57,942 nt of DNA from IMG/VR virus record IMGVR_UViG_3300025009_000122, positions 1-57,942 of that record, one strand, 5' to 3'. The notes below the pieces were generated by a model, which did no database searches, was not told the origin of the DNA, and saw nothing but the letters and a program-made list of their open reading frames with translations. Shown piece by piece: positions 20,230 through 27,583 of the stretch; position 1 is the first letter of the stretch; each line of letters opens with the position of its first letter. Both the position numbers and the translations under genes were made by a program. The stretch comes from a virus.

Positions 20230-20973
20230 ATGCACAGAGGCTACATCAAACTTTGGAGGGCCTTGCAAGATTTGGATCTGTGGGAGCGAGAGAAGTTCAC
20301 GCGCGGCCAAGCATGGGTCGATCTTCTTCTTTCAGCAAACCACAAAGACGGCCATGTGCGAATTTCCGGGCAGCGGATTGAGGTCAAGCGCGGCGAATCG
20401 GCTTTATCAGAAGTCACCCTTGCAAAGAGATGGAAATGGTCACGCGGAAAAGTTCGGAGATTTTTGGCCGAACTTGAATCAGAAATGGAACAGAAGATAG
20501 TACAGCGGAAATATAATGTAACATCCTTAATTGAAATACTTAATTACGAAAAATATCAAGGCAACGGTACAGCGGACGATACACCAGACGGACACCCGAT
20601 AGAACACCAGACGGACACCCGATGGAACACAAACAAGAATGTTAAGAATATCTTCTTGTCCGATTCCATCGAAATCGGACTCAGCGAACTTCTGTTTTCT
20701 TTGATTCGCCTCCGAAACAAAAACGCAAAACCTCCCAACTTCCAATCGTGGGCAAAGTCCTTCGATTTGATGATTCGCCTCGACGGGAGAAAGCCCGAAG
20801 AAATCGAAGCCCTGATTCGATGGGCGCAATCCGATCCCTTCGAATGCACCAACGTCCTTTCGCCGGATAAGCTCCGCAAAAGATACGACCAGCTTTTTTT
20901 GAAATCTCAGAAGAACCGGCCCGTGGTGGTTCAAAGAGAATACATCAACCTTCCAGGTGACTCAGATGAATAA
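20230..20973 (+). CDS. Phage replisome organiser / DnaD-like replication protein
   Basis: The 247-aa protein begins like lambda O/DnaD-type phage initiators: YIKLWRALQDLDLWEREKFT (winged-helix entry), LLLSANHKDG, RGESALSEVTLAKRWKWSRGKVRRFLAEL. A low-complexity linker with variable sequence lies at ~115-135, then a C-terminal helical part (PNFQSWAKSFDLMIRLDGR, EIEALIRWAQSDPFE). These proteins bind the origin and recruit helicase or its loader. Upstream of a primase zinc domain and a DnaB-like ATPase, it forms the replication module. The local A+T-rich linker codons may include the origin, as in lambdoid O genes. Confidence 0.75.
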   Translation: MHRGYIKLWRALQDLDLWEREKFTRGQAWVDLLLSANHKDGHVRISGQRIEVKRGESALSEVTLAKRWKWSRGKVRRFLAELESEMEQKIVQRKYNVTSLIEILNYEKYQGNGTADDTPDGHPIEHQTDTRWNTNKNVKNIFLSDSIEIGLSELLFSLIRLRNKNAKPPNFQSWAKSFDLMIRLDGRKPEEIEALIRWAQSDPFECTNVLSPDKLRKRYDQLFLKSQKNRPVVVQREYINLPGDSDE

Positions 20974-21490
20974 ATTTGAAATCGATATTGCTCAAATCAT
21001 AGAGGCTTCCGGGGTTGAGCTTCGACGATGCGGCAACCACCTCGCCGGGGTGTGCCCCTTTCATGCCGACAAGGACCCATCGATGCACGTATATCCGGAC
21101 GGGCATTTTCATTGCTTCGGATGCGGCGCCCGCGGTGACGTGATCGATTACGTGAAAATGAAATACGGACTTTCCTTTCCGGATGCAAAGCGCCAACTCG
21201 GACTTTCGGACGAAAAGCCCGATCCGGCCGTTACGAGGCAGATGGAGCGGCAACAGGCGCTTTTGAGGGAATTCGAGAAATGGCAGGTCACGTATTCGAA
21301 CAAAGTCGGCGCTTTTCTCAGGATGTGCCGAAAGGTCATGGCAGGCTTAACCCCGGAGGACTTCGACCTTCGTGGGGATTTTCTCCAATGGGTCGAGCTT
21401 TATAAATATCACCTTGAAATTCTCGCTTGCGGTTCTCAGGAGGAGCGATTCCAGCTTTACCGAGAGGTGAAACATGGCAGAAGTCTTTGA
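20966..21490 (+). CDS. CHC2 zinc-finger primase domain protein
   Basis: Start ATG 20966, with AGGTGA just upstream, overlaps the preceding gene by 8 bases. The 174-aa protein has the DnaG-type zinc ribbon: VCPFHADKDPSMHVYPDG (CxxH) and HFHCFGCGARGDVIDYV (CxxC), followed by LSFPDAKRQL. There is no TOPRIM catalytic domain, so it is a primase fragment or adaptor, the catalytic part being absent or supplied by the host. The C-terminal half is helical. Together with the ATPase immediately downstream it resembles a split primase-helicase. Confidence 0.88.
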   Translation: MNKFEIDIAQIIEASGVELRRCGNHLAGVCPFHADKDPSMHVYPDGHFHCFGCGARGDVIDYVKMKYGLSFPDAKRQLGLSDEKPDPAVTRQMERQQALLREFEKWQVTYSNKVGAFLRMCRKVMAGLTPEDFDLRGDFLQWVELYKYHLEILACGSQEERFQLYREVKHGRSL

Positions 21491-22388
21491 ACTCAGAAAG
21501 CAGCTTGAAATCGAAGACCTTACCGGGCAGGTCGAGGGGTGGGTTCTCGCGGCACCAGGAGAATTCAGCGTGTCAGATCTCGATCTGGATATGGATTTCA
21601 AAGACAGAATCCAGCGGCATAATCGGACGATCGCTCTCGAAAGGCTCGTATCTCTCGGGGTGATCGAGAGAGTCGGGAACAGGAGGGGATGGTATCGGCC
21701 CCACCGGAGCCAGCTCGATGTAATGGATTTCAAAAACGCAAAATCCGACAAGGTTTGGATGTGGCTCCCGTTCGGGCTTCCTCAGCTCGTAGAGATTATG
21801 CCGGGAAACATCATCACCATCGCCGGGGAAAAAAATTCAGGAAAGACCGCGATTCTCCTGAACATCGTGAAAGAGAACCGGCACGACTGGAAAATCCATT
21901 ACTTCAACTCGGAAATGGACGCTGGTGAGCTTAAAAAGCGGCTCGAGAAGTTCGATATTCTGATCGACAAATGGAACTTCGACGCCTACCGCAGGGATTC
22001 AGACTTTGCGGACGTAATTTTTCCGGGGCCTGGAAACCTGAACGTCATCGATTTTTTGGAGTGTCACGATGAGTTTTATAAAATGGGCCAATACATCAAG
22101 GACATACACAACAAACTCAACGGCGCGGTGTGTATCATTGCGCTTCAAAAGAACCCCGGCCAGGATGACGGGCTCGGCGGCCGGCGGTCAACTGAGAAAT
22201 CCCGGCTTGCTCTCGCGGTATCACCGGGAAAGCTCAAGATCGTAGCGGGAAAGAATTGGGCGAGCGATGTAAACCCGAACGGGTTGCAGGTGAATTTTAA
22301 GCTCGTTCAGGGATGCCAACTGATTAAAGACAAGCGCGGATGGTACAAGGAGCGCAAGGGCGAAATAACCGAAATAGGAGGGGAATGA
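21474..22388 (+). CDS. DnaB/RecA-like replicative ATPase
   Basis: The 304-aa protein has an N-terminal winged-helix-like part ([20 protein letters not shown]), then a RecA fold: Walker A GEKNSGKT (~119-126), [16 protein letters not shown] as the H1a-type motif, Walker B region [13 protein letters not shown], and an arginine-rich [13 protein letters not shown]. It is shorter than DnaB (~450 aa) and lacks the DnaB N-terminal domain, like KaiC/DnaB-type phage helicases. It overlaps the CHC2 gene by 17 bases, and SSB follows. Probably the replicative helicase, or its loader; I lean to helicase. Confidence 0.78.
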   Translation: MAEVFELRKQLEIEDLTGQVEGWVLAAPGEFSVSDLDLDMDFKDRIQRHNRTIALERLVSLGVIERVGNRRGWYRPHRSQLDVMDFKNAKSDKVWMWLPFGLPQLVEIMPGNIITIAGEKNSGKTAILLNIVKENRHDWKIHYFNSEMDAGELKKRLEKFDILIDKWNFDAYRRDSDFADVIFPGPGNLNVIDFLECHDEFYKMGQYIKDIHNKLNGAVCIIALQKNPGQDDGLGGRRSTEKSRLALAVSPGKLKIVAGKNWASDVNPNGLQVNFKLVQGCQLIKDKRGWYKERKGEITEIGGE

Positions 22389-22392
22389 AATC

Positions 22393-22812
22393 ATGAGCGG
22401 GATTAACAAGGCAATCATCATTGGTCGATTGGGAAAGGATCCTGAAGTCCGTTACATGCCGAACGGCGATGCTGTCGCCAATTTTACGGTCGCCACTTCG
22501 GAGGATTGGAAAGACAAGACGACAGGCGAAAAGAAAAGCAGGGTGGAATGGCACCGTATCGTCGCATTCGGAAAGCTCGCGGAGAATTGCGGAAAATATT
22601 TGGTCAAGGGCTCTCAGATTTTTCTCGAAGGGCGCCTGCAGACTCGAGAATGGACGGACAAAGACGGGAACAAGAAATACACCACGGAGATTATCGCGGG
22701 AGAAGTTCAATTTTTGACGCCGAAGGGAGAGAGAACAGACGGCCAGCGCCAGGAGCCGCCGCCTCAGAGAGATCCTTCGAACATGATGCCGGACGACGAT
22801 ATTCCGTTCTGA
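22393..22812 (+). CDS. ssb: Single-stranded DNA-binding protein
   Basis: The 139-aa protein is a standard [24 protein letters not shown] at the N terminus, [42 protein letters not shown], then a low-complexity linker and the acidic tip DDDIPF that binds partner proteins. It coats single strands in replication and recombination. GAATGAAATC-type context gives weak SD (GGAGGGGAATGAAATC upstream of ATG 22393). It follows the ATPase by four bases. Confidence 0.97.
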   Translation: MSGINKAIIIGRLGKDPEVRYMPNGDAVANFTVATSEDWKDKTTGEKKSRVEWHRIVAFGKLAENCGKYLVKGSQIFLEGRLQTREWTDKDGNKKYTTEIIAGEVQFLTPKGERTDGQRQEPPPQRDPSNMMPDDDIPF

Positions 22813-22834
22813 TAGGCAAATACAGGGGGGGACC

Positions 22835-23113
22835 ATGACGGAAGAAATTCAAGAAGAGGCGATTAGGATCAAACAACCGACATTTAGGAGAGTGCCCATG
22901 AAAACAGAAGTACCGAATCAGCGTCTTTTTTCCCGGATGCTCGCCAGCATATTTTCGAGCGGGGCGGCGACCCAACACAATCGCGGGAAAGGATGGGAAA
23001 CGAAAGCGGGGCGGAGAACGGCGAAGTTTCTCGAAAGGCTCGTCATCAAGAAGAAGATCCGGAGAAAGATGGCGGCTGAGTCACGGCGGATTAACTGGAA
23101 ACGGGCGGCCTGA
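22835..23113 (+). CDS. Hypothetical basic protein, 92 aa
   Basis: Two starts are possible: ATG 22835 (GGGGGG upstream) and ATG 22898 (AGGAG, 7 bases upstream; 71 aa). The C-terminal part is strongly basic and helical (RTAKFLERLVIKKKIRRKM, RRINWKRAA), suggesting nucleic-acid binding. No family recognised. It sits between SSB and a nuclease-like gene. Confidence 0.6.
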   Translation: MTEEIQEEAIRIKQPTFRRVPMKTEVPNQRLFSRMLASIFSSGAATQHNRGKGWETKAGRRTAKFLERLVIKKKIRRKMAAESRRINWKRAA

Positions 23114-23124
23114 GGGGGGGGAGC

Positions 23125-23523
23125 ATGGCGGGATTATCACCGACACAAAGAACGCTGAAGGAGCTCCGGAATCTCGGCCGGGTGGTCGCAATCACCGAGA
23201 AGTGGCAGGTTATCCCGAATCACCCAGGGGGCGGAATCAGGAAAGACCTTTTCGGGTTCATCGACCTGATTGCGCTGGATGCAGAGCGGGGGATCGTAGC
23301 GATTCAATCTTGCGGGTCCTCCTTCTCGGAGCATTTCCGCAAGATCACCGACTCGGATTGCACGGAAAACGTTCTCGAATGGCTCCGGTGCGGGGGGAAA
23401 CTCGAGTTGTGGGGCTGGCGTCGGATCAAAGCCAAAAAAGGGGGAAAGGCGATGGTCTGGCGGCCGAGGATTCAGGAAATCACCGAAGAAACGATCAAGG
23501 AGAAGGCTGAGGGGGAATCATGA
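23125..23523 (+). CDS. PD-(D/E)XK-like phage nuclease
   Basis: The 132-aa protein follows the pattern of a phage endonuclease-like family: LKELRNLGRVVAITEKW, IRKDLFGFIDLIALD (putative acidic D), then GIVAIQSCGSSFSEHFRKI (the usual QVTS strand, here QSCG) and ELWGWRRI. The D...xxQ core fits a PD-(D/E)XK or Holliday-junction-resolvase fold with a glutamine in the last position. Activity is inferred; the family is often annotated as hypothetical. SD GGGGGG precedes ATG 23125. Coupled by ATGA to the endolysin. Confidence 0.6.
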   Translation: MAGLSPTQRTLKELRNLGRVVAITEKWQVIPNHPGGGIRKDLFGFIDLIALDAERGIVAIQSCGSSFSEHFRKITDSDCTENVLEWLRCGGKLELWGWRRIKAKKGGKAMVWRPRIQEITEETIKEKAEGES

Positions 23524-23957
23524 CTCCAAAACACATCATCATGCACCACAGCGCAACAAAAGACAGCGGAACGGTATCATGGCAGGCGATCCGGCAGTAT
23601 CACGTAGAAACGAACGGATGGAAAAACGTGGGCTACCATTGCGGGGTGGAGCTGATCACACATCCGTGCGGGATCTCGCGAAATGAGATTCTTCTCGGCC
23701 GGCCTCTGACCCAGGGAGGCGCGCATTGCCTCGGGATGAACGACAAAAGCCTCGGCATCTGCCTGATCGGAAACTTTGACGAGGAACACCCCTCCCCCGA
23801 TAAGCTCAAGCTCGCCGCCGAGCTGGTACGGAGCCTTATGGAAATATTCCGGATACCGAAAGATCAAGTCCTCGGGCATCGTGAGGCGGCAAAAGGGCGC
23901 ACCTGCCCGGGAAAGAATTTCGACATGGACCTCTTCCGTGGGATGTTGGGGAAATAG
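23520..23957 (+). CDS. N-acetylmuramoyl-L-alanine amidase (endolysin)
   Basis: The 145-aa protein is an Amidase_2/PGRP-type zinc amidase: HIIMHHSATKDSG (zinc His), WKNVGYHCGVELI, and GHREAAKGRTCPGKNFD (third region with His and Cys). It cuts the amide bond between MurNAc and the peptide in peptidoglycan. Single catalytic domain, no cell-wall-binding module and no signal peptide, as in endolysins of Gram-negative hosts. ATG overlaps the upstream TGA. Membrane and lipoprotein-like lysis functions follow at 24394. Confidence 0.92.
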   Translation: MTPKHIIMHHSATKDSGTVSWQAIRQYHVETNGWKNVGYHCGVELITHPCGISRNEILLGRPLTQGGAHCLGMNDKSLGICLIGNFDEEHPSPDKLKLAAELVRSLMEIFRIPKDQVLGHREAAKGRTCPGKNFDMDLFRGMLGK

Positions 23958-23960
23958 CCG

Positions 23961-24224
23961 ATGGAAGAACAAATCATCAGGGGAGATAAGAGCGCCGCGA
24001 AGTTCCTGGACATCTCTCTTTCGACACTCAAGCGGTGGGATTCCGAAGTAAAGATCCCATGTCGCGTGACGTATGGGTGCCGGAGATCATACCTCAAGAC
24101 CGAGCTCCTTCGGTGGTATGAGCTGATGACTGAGAAAATGCGCTCAAAAGTCGAACGACAGCGGGAAATTAAGGCAGAATGGGCGGCATATGCCAGGTCA
24201 CATAAAAAAACCGCTTGTTCGTGA
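23961..24224 (+). CDS. HTH (MerR/excisionase-like) protein, 87 aa
   Basis: The N terminus is an HTH_17-like unit: GDKSAAKFLDISLSTLKRWD then IPCRVTYGCRRSYLKTELLRWYE, the pattern of MerR-related and excisionase-like binders with a target-recognition wing. A basic helical tail follows (RSKVERQREIKAEW). Position at the end of the early/lysis group, just before the palindrome at 24228 and the late region, suggests a late regulator or terminase-like partner. Small terminases also have this fold, so that is an alternative. Confidence 0.6.
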   Translation: MEEQIIRGDKSAAKFLDISLSTLKRWDSEVKIPCRVTYGCRRSYLKTELLRWYELMTEKMRSKVERQREIKAEWAAYARSHKKTACS

Positions 24225-24393
24225 GTTGATCATGACATGATCAAGAGTTGATCTGGGTTGTTAATGAACACCCCCCCCTTGATTTGACAGGTGCCGAAAT
24301 GTCTGAAACACTCCGCCAGAACAGTTCTCCCGCGTTTTCCTCCTCAAAGGTCCGGGGTTAAAATCCCGGGCCTCCCCAAAGAAAGGGGCCGAC
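24225..24393. promoter_or_regulatory. Intergenic control region upstream of late genes
   Basis: Holds a perfect palindrome GATCATG-A-CATGATC (24228-24242), with a further GTTGATC at 24246-24252, a seven-base C run (24271-24277), a TTGACA box (24283-24288) with only a poor -10 partner, and two hairpins: CCGGG/CCCGG (~24353-24370) and CCCC/GGGG overlapping the GGGG SD of the 24394 gene. The palindrome may be the operator or activator site for the late region. No ORF here is convincing. Confidence 0.5.
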
Positions 24394-24921
24394 ATGACAA
24401 AGATCGAGCGGCTGAAACGATTGTGGGCGCAACCATCGACAAAGCGGGGCCTGATAGGGCTCTTGAGTCTTTGCGGGATCGCGGTGAGCCCGGAGCATTG
24501 GGACGTTATTTCGATCGTGGCGGGGCTTGCGTTCTCGGTTTACGAGATCATGCGGGACGAGGACGCCGCAAGGAAGGTGGTCATAGCCCTTTGTCTTCTG
24601 CCGTTTCTCGCGGGCTGTGCCGGTCTTCAGGGGATAAAGCCGGTCGCGGAAATGACACCCCAAGAAAAGGCAACCTGGTTCCTCGAATCCTACAACAGCC
24701 AGTACGACCTGTACCAGCAGCAAGCCGCGCAGCCCAATCTCACCGAATCCCAAATTAAGATCCTCAAAGCGAAACGCGAAGTCCTCCTTGAGCTCCACCC
24801 GGCCGCCCTGATGTACGGTCGATACGTTCAATCCGGGGCGATACCGGCGGCGGATCTCGAGGCGAAAGTCATAGGCTACATCGAGAAGCTACTTTCGGCG
24901 GCGGAAGGGGGTTCGAAATGA
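24394..24921 (+). CDS. Holin-like protein fused to a lipoprotein-type segment
   Basis: The 175-aa product has a first hydrophobic region (GLIGLLSLCGIAVSP, then ISIVAGLAFSVYEIM, ~19-52) like a small class II holin. It continues without a stop into KVVIALCLLPFLAGC (~61-75), a perfect lipobox-like signal, followed by a soluble helical domain (EKATWFLESYNSQYDLYQQQ...). One open frame thus joins a holin-type and an outer-membrane lipoprotein (spanin-like) unit. An internal ATG (MRDED) could make the lipoprotein alone. GGGG lies before ATG 24394. Placed after the endolysin, so lysis is a good inference. Confidence 0.65.
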   Translation: MTKIERLKRLWAQPSTKRGLIGLLSLCGIAVSPEHWDVISIVAGLAFSVYEIMRDEDAARKVVIALCLLPFLAGCAGLQGIKPVAEMTPQEKATWFLESYNSQYDLYQQQAAQPNLTESQIKILKAKREVLLELHPAALMYGRYVQSGAIPAADLEAKVIGYIEKLLSAAEGGSK

Positions 24922-25100
24922 CACAGGAGGCGATCATTCTGGCTCGGCTGGCTCTTGAAGCCATCGCGCTCGCAACGCAGCAATATGCCATCCTTCAGCG
25001 CCTCGCCGGGAAATCAGAGGCCGAAATTCAGTCGATGCTCGCAGACGCGATTGCCGGGGCGATGCTCAGGGACCCGGCAAACCTCAAGGTGGTCGGCTGA
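24918..25100 (+). CDS. Small helical protein, 60 aa
   Basis: ATG 24918 overlaps the upstream TGA (ATGA). The product is helical and Ala-rich (IILARLALEAIALATQQYAI, SEAEIQSMLADAIAGAMLRD), amphipathic rather than fully hydrophobic. Small proteins of this style accompany holin/spanin genes; function uncertain. An AGGAGG follows the ATG of the previous gene end (in ACACAGGAGG), downstream of this start. Confidence 0.6.
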   Translation: MTQEAIILARLALEAIALATQQYAILQRLAGKSEAEIQSMLADAIAGAMLRDPANLKVVG

Positions 25101-25189
25101 TATGGTCCGGGGCCGTGCGGCATACCGGGAGCCCCAATGGGGCCAGACTCGTAGAGAGCCGCCGGTTCCGGGCCGCCAAGGGTGAAGGG

Positions 25190-25477
25190 ATGGACATGGC
25201 GCAATTTTCTCACCCGTCCGTGCTCTACGAAGATAGGGCAGCTCTCAAGCGTATGTTCTCCGAAGCCTCCCAGGAGCGGAAGCTTGAATTCCTTTTTGAC
25301 CTCATGCTTGACATGAAAACGACCTGCGCCACTCGGGTTCATCGGTGCGAGGAGTGGAAGGACAAACTTGAGGAAGACGTTACCGGGAAAAAGAAATCAG
25401 ACATTGCCGCGAGCGCGGGCGGTGGGTTCCTGGGCGGGGCAGCGATGATGCTTGGAAAATGGTTGGGTGGATGGTGA
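25190..25477 (+). CDS. Small protein with C-terminal glycine-rich hydrophobic tail, 95 aa
   Basis: Start at ATG 25190 (SD AAGGG in GTGAAGGG). Sequence upstream to 25101 shows no credible gene. The N-terminal part is charged and helical (YEDRAALKRMFSEASQERKL); the C terminus is a glycine-zipper-like hydrophobic segment (AASAGGGFLGGAAMMLGKWLGGW) that could insert in a membrane. No family recognised. Gene order suggests a lysis or late accessory protein. Confidence 0.6.
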   Translation: MDMAQFSHPSVLYEDRAALKRMFSEASQERKLEFLFDLMLDMKTTCATRVHRCEEWKDKLEEDVTGKKKSDIAASAGGGFLGGAAMMLGKWLGGW

Positions 25478-25478
25478 A

Positions 25479-25922
25479 ATGGCAACCGATACCAGCGTAG
25501 CCGAACAATGTATCGCGGAAACCCGCGCGAAGCTCGACGCCTGCGGTTACACGCTGGATCGGCTCCTTGAAGAGATGCGGGGGCCGCTCGAAGCGAAAAA
25601 GAGCGTATTCCAGAAGATCGCGGGGCCTGTGACGATCTACAGCAAGAAGCTCAACTCTTCCAGGCAGGCGAAGGCAGGCGATAGGGTCGGCGTCGCCCGG
25701 GTCATTTCGTGCGACGAAGACGGGTCTCTTCTCGAAATCGTAGTCACCGACATGGCGCAAAAGCAGAGCGCGGTGGAGCTTCTTCTGAAACTCAGGGGGG
25801 ATTTTCCGGGGCAGAAGATCGATATCACCGATACGCGCATGGTTCAGTCGATTCTCGCGGCGCTTCCTCTTGAGGCCCAGGCACAGGTAAAAGAAGCGAT
25901 CAAGGAAAAGGCGAAGAAGTGA
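25479..25922 (+). CDS. Putative small terminase subunit
   Basis: The 147-aa protein lies directly upstream of the large terminase, overlapping it by four bases (GTGA), as expected for TerS. It has an N-terminal helical segment (CIAETRAKLDACGYTLDRLLEEM, HTH-like), a central beta region (GDRVGVARVISCDEDG), and an oligomerisation-type helical C terminus (LAALPLEAQAQVKEAIKEKAKK). TerS proteins recognise phage DNA and stimulate the packaging motor. Homology to a named TerS is not obvious, so position carries most of the weight. Confidence 0.65.
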   Translation: MATDTSVAEQCIAETRAKLDACGYTLDRLLEEMRGPLEAKKSVFQKIAGPVTIYSKKLNSSRQAKAGDRVGVARVISCDEDGSLLEIVVTDMAQKQSAVELLLKLRGDFPGQKIDITDTRMVQSILAALPLEAQAQVKEAIKEKAKK

Positions 25923-27583
25923 TATCTCAAGCCGCCGCGAGCAACATCGCAGACGAAATCATCAAGGCCGTGGGTCTTGAGGCGGCGCTTGCTCTTGTTT
26001 CGGGGGGGTACGAGCAGTACCAAGAAGATCCGGTTGGGTTTGGGGCCGATGTTCTTGGGGAACTCTACACCGAGGACGTTAAGCGCCTCATGGAGTCGGT
26101 GAGAGACAACCCGGTCACGATCGCGAAATCAGGAAACGCTTTAGGGAAAACTCATGCGGCCGCTCGCGTAGCAATTTGGTTTTACAAGTCGTTCCAAAAT
26201 TCTCAGGTTTTTACCGCCGCAGCTCCGCCCGAATCGAACCTCAAAAAACTCCTTTGGGGTCAGATCGGCGGAATCATTGAGAGCCAGAAAAAGCTTTTCG
26301 ATTCAGACAAGACTCTTTCTCTCCATATCGAGAGGAGCCCCCAATCGTTTTTGACGGGAGTGACAATCCCGATGAGCGGGACGGAGACGCAGCGGGAAGC
26401 AAAATTTTCGGGCAAACATGCTCCGTATCTCCTTTTTATCATCGACGAAGGGGATGCCGTACCGGACGAGGTGTACCGGGGAATTGAGTCCTGTATGTCT
26501 GGGGGGCATGCAAGGCTCCTTGTTATGTTCAACCCCCGCTCCGAAGTCGGAGAGGCTTACCGGATGGAGAGGGACGGCCGGGCGAGCGTTATCCACCTTT
26601 CCGCGTTCAATCATCCCAATGTTGTTACCGGGGAAGACCAGATCCCAGGTGCGGTAACGAGAGAAACGACCATCCGCAGGATAAATCAATGGTGCCGGCC
26701 GATGCTCGAAGGCGAAAAAACCGATGCGGAAATGTTCGAGCTTCCTTCATTTTTGGTCGGGATGACCGCGAAAAGCCAGAGCGGGCAAGAGTATCCGCCG
26801 TTAAAGCCGGGCCGGTACAAGGTGATGGAGCCTGCTTTCAGTTATATGGTTCTCGGGCAATATCCTGCACAGGGGACAAACCAGCTCATCTCAAGAGAGT
26901 GGATAGCCGCCGCCCGTTCGCGGTGGGATCTTTACGTTTCAAGGTACGGGGAAAAGCTCCCGCAGGGAGTTGACGGGGTGGCCGGCCTTGATCCTGGTGA
27001 ATTCGGACACGACCCGACCGCAATGGTCGAGAAGTACGGCGGGTGGGTCCCGATGCCGATTCAATGGCATGGCGTTGATATCATCGTCACATCCGAAAGG
27101 GCGCGGCAGAACGTGGCCGGAAAGCCTATCGTCTGTACCAACGTTGATGCGAACGGGGTCGGGGCGGGAGTGGCTCCGGACATGATGCGTCACGGGTTCA
27201 CCGCAAAGGCGGTCAAAACCCAGGAAAGCCCGGAAGAACTTGCGCCCGACGAAAAGGAACTCGGTGAATTCAAGATCAATCGTGATTACCTCGCGTGGCG
27301 AGTCAGGGAGTGGTTGAGAGCCGATGCGGGGGCGATGCTTCCACCGGATGAGGAGCTTTTAGAGGAGCTTCGAATCCCGACATATCGGATCGAAGGGAAA
27401 TATATCCGGGTGATGCAAAAGGACACGATGAAAGACCTCTTGAAGCGATCGCCGAATAAATTCGATGCCCTGTGCCTTTGCTTCTCGAAACCCATTACAT
27501 CGACCGCGAATGCGCATATCACAAAGAGCCAGCATGCCGAGCTTAAGGCGAAATACAGCCGGTTCGGAAGGGGAATGATGTAA
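25919..27583 (+). CDS. Terminase large subunit
   Basis: The 554-aa protein has the packaging ATPase: Walker A-type AKSGNALGKTHAAA (~63-76), the acidic LLFIIDEGDAVPDE (Walker B plus catalytic Glu, ~170-184), and the coupling VMFNPRS. The nuclease half starts at GVAGLDPGEFGHDPTAMVEKYG (~352-373), with acidic metal-ligand Asp, and goes on with CTNVDANGVGAG. It packages DNA into the prohead and cuts concatemers. GTG 25919 overlaps the TerS stop; the portal start follows immediately (TAATG). Length is typical for a terminase of a P22-like or related podovirus. Confidence 0.93.
   Translation: MISQAAASNIADEIIKAVGLEAALALVSGGYEQYQEDPVGFGADVLGELYTEDVKRLMESVRDNPVTIAKSGNALGKTHAAARVAIWFYKSFQNSQVFTAAAPPESNLKKLLWGQIGGIIESQKKLFDSDKTLSLHIERSPQSFLTGVTIPMSGTETQREAKFSGKHAPYLLFIIDEGDAVPDEVYRGIESCMSGGHARLLVMFNPRSEVGEAYRMERDGRASVIHLSAFNHPNVVTGEDQIPGAVTRETTIRRINQWCRPMLEGEKTDAEMFELPSFLVGMTAKSQSGQEYPPLKPGRYKVMEPAFSYMVLGQYPAQGTNQLISREWIAAARSRWDLYVSRYGEKLPQGVDGVAGLDPGEFGHDPTAMVEKYGGWVPMPIQWHGVDIIVTSERARQNVAGKPIVCTNVDANGVGAGVAPDMMRHGFTAKAVKTQESPEELAPDEKELGEFKINRDYLAWRVREWLRADAGAMLPPDEELLEELRIPTYRIEGKYIRVMQKDTMKDLLKRSPNKFDALCLCFSKPITSTANAHITKSQHAELKAKYSRFGRGMM

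Noticed and set aside
24347-24378. tRNA-like 3' end (GGTTAAAATCC hairpin followed by CCTCCCCA)
   Set aside because: The T stem has a mismatch, loop base C56 is missing, and there is no upstream anticodon or D arm. Better read as two hairpins in a leader.
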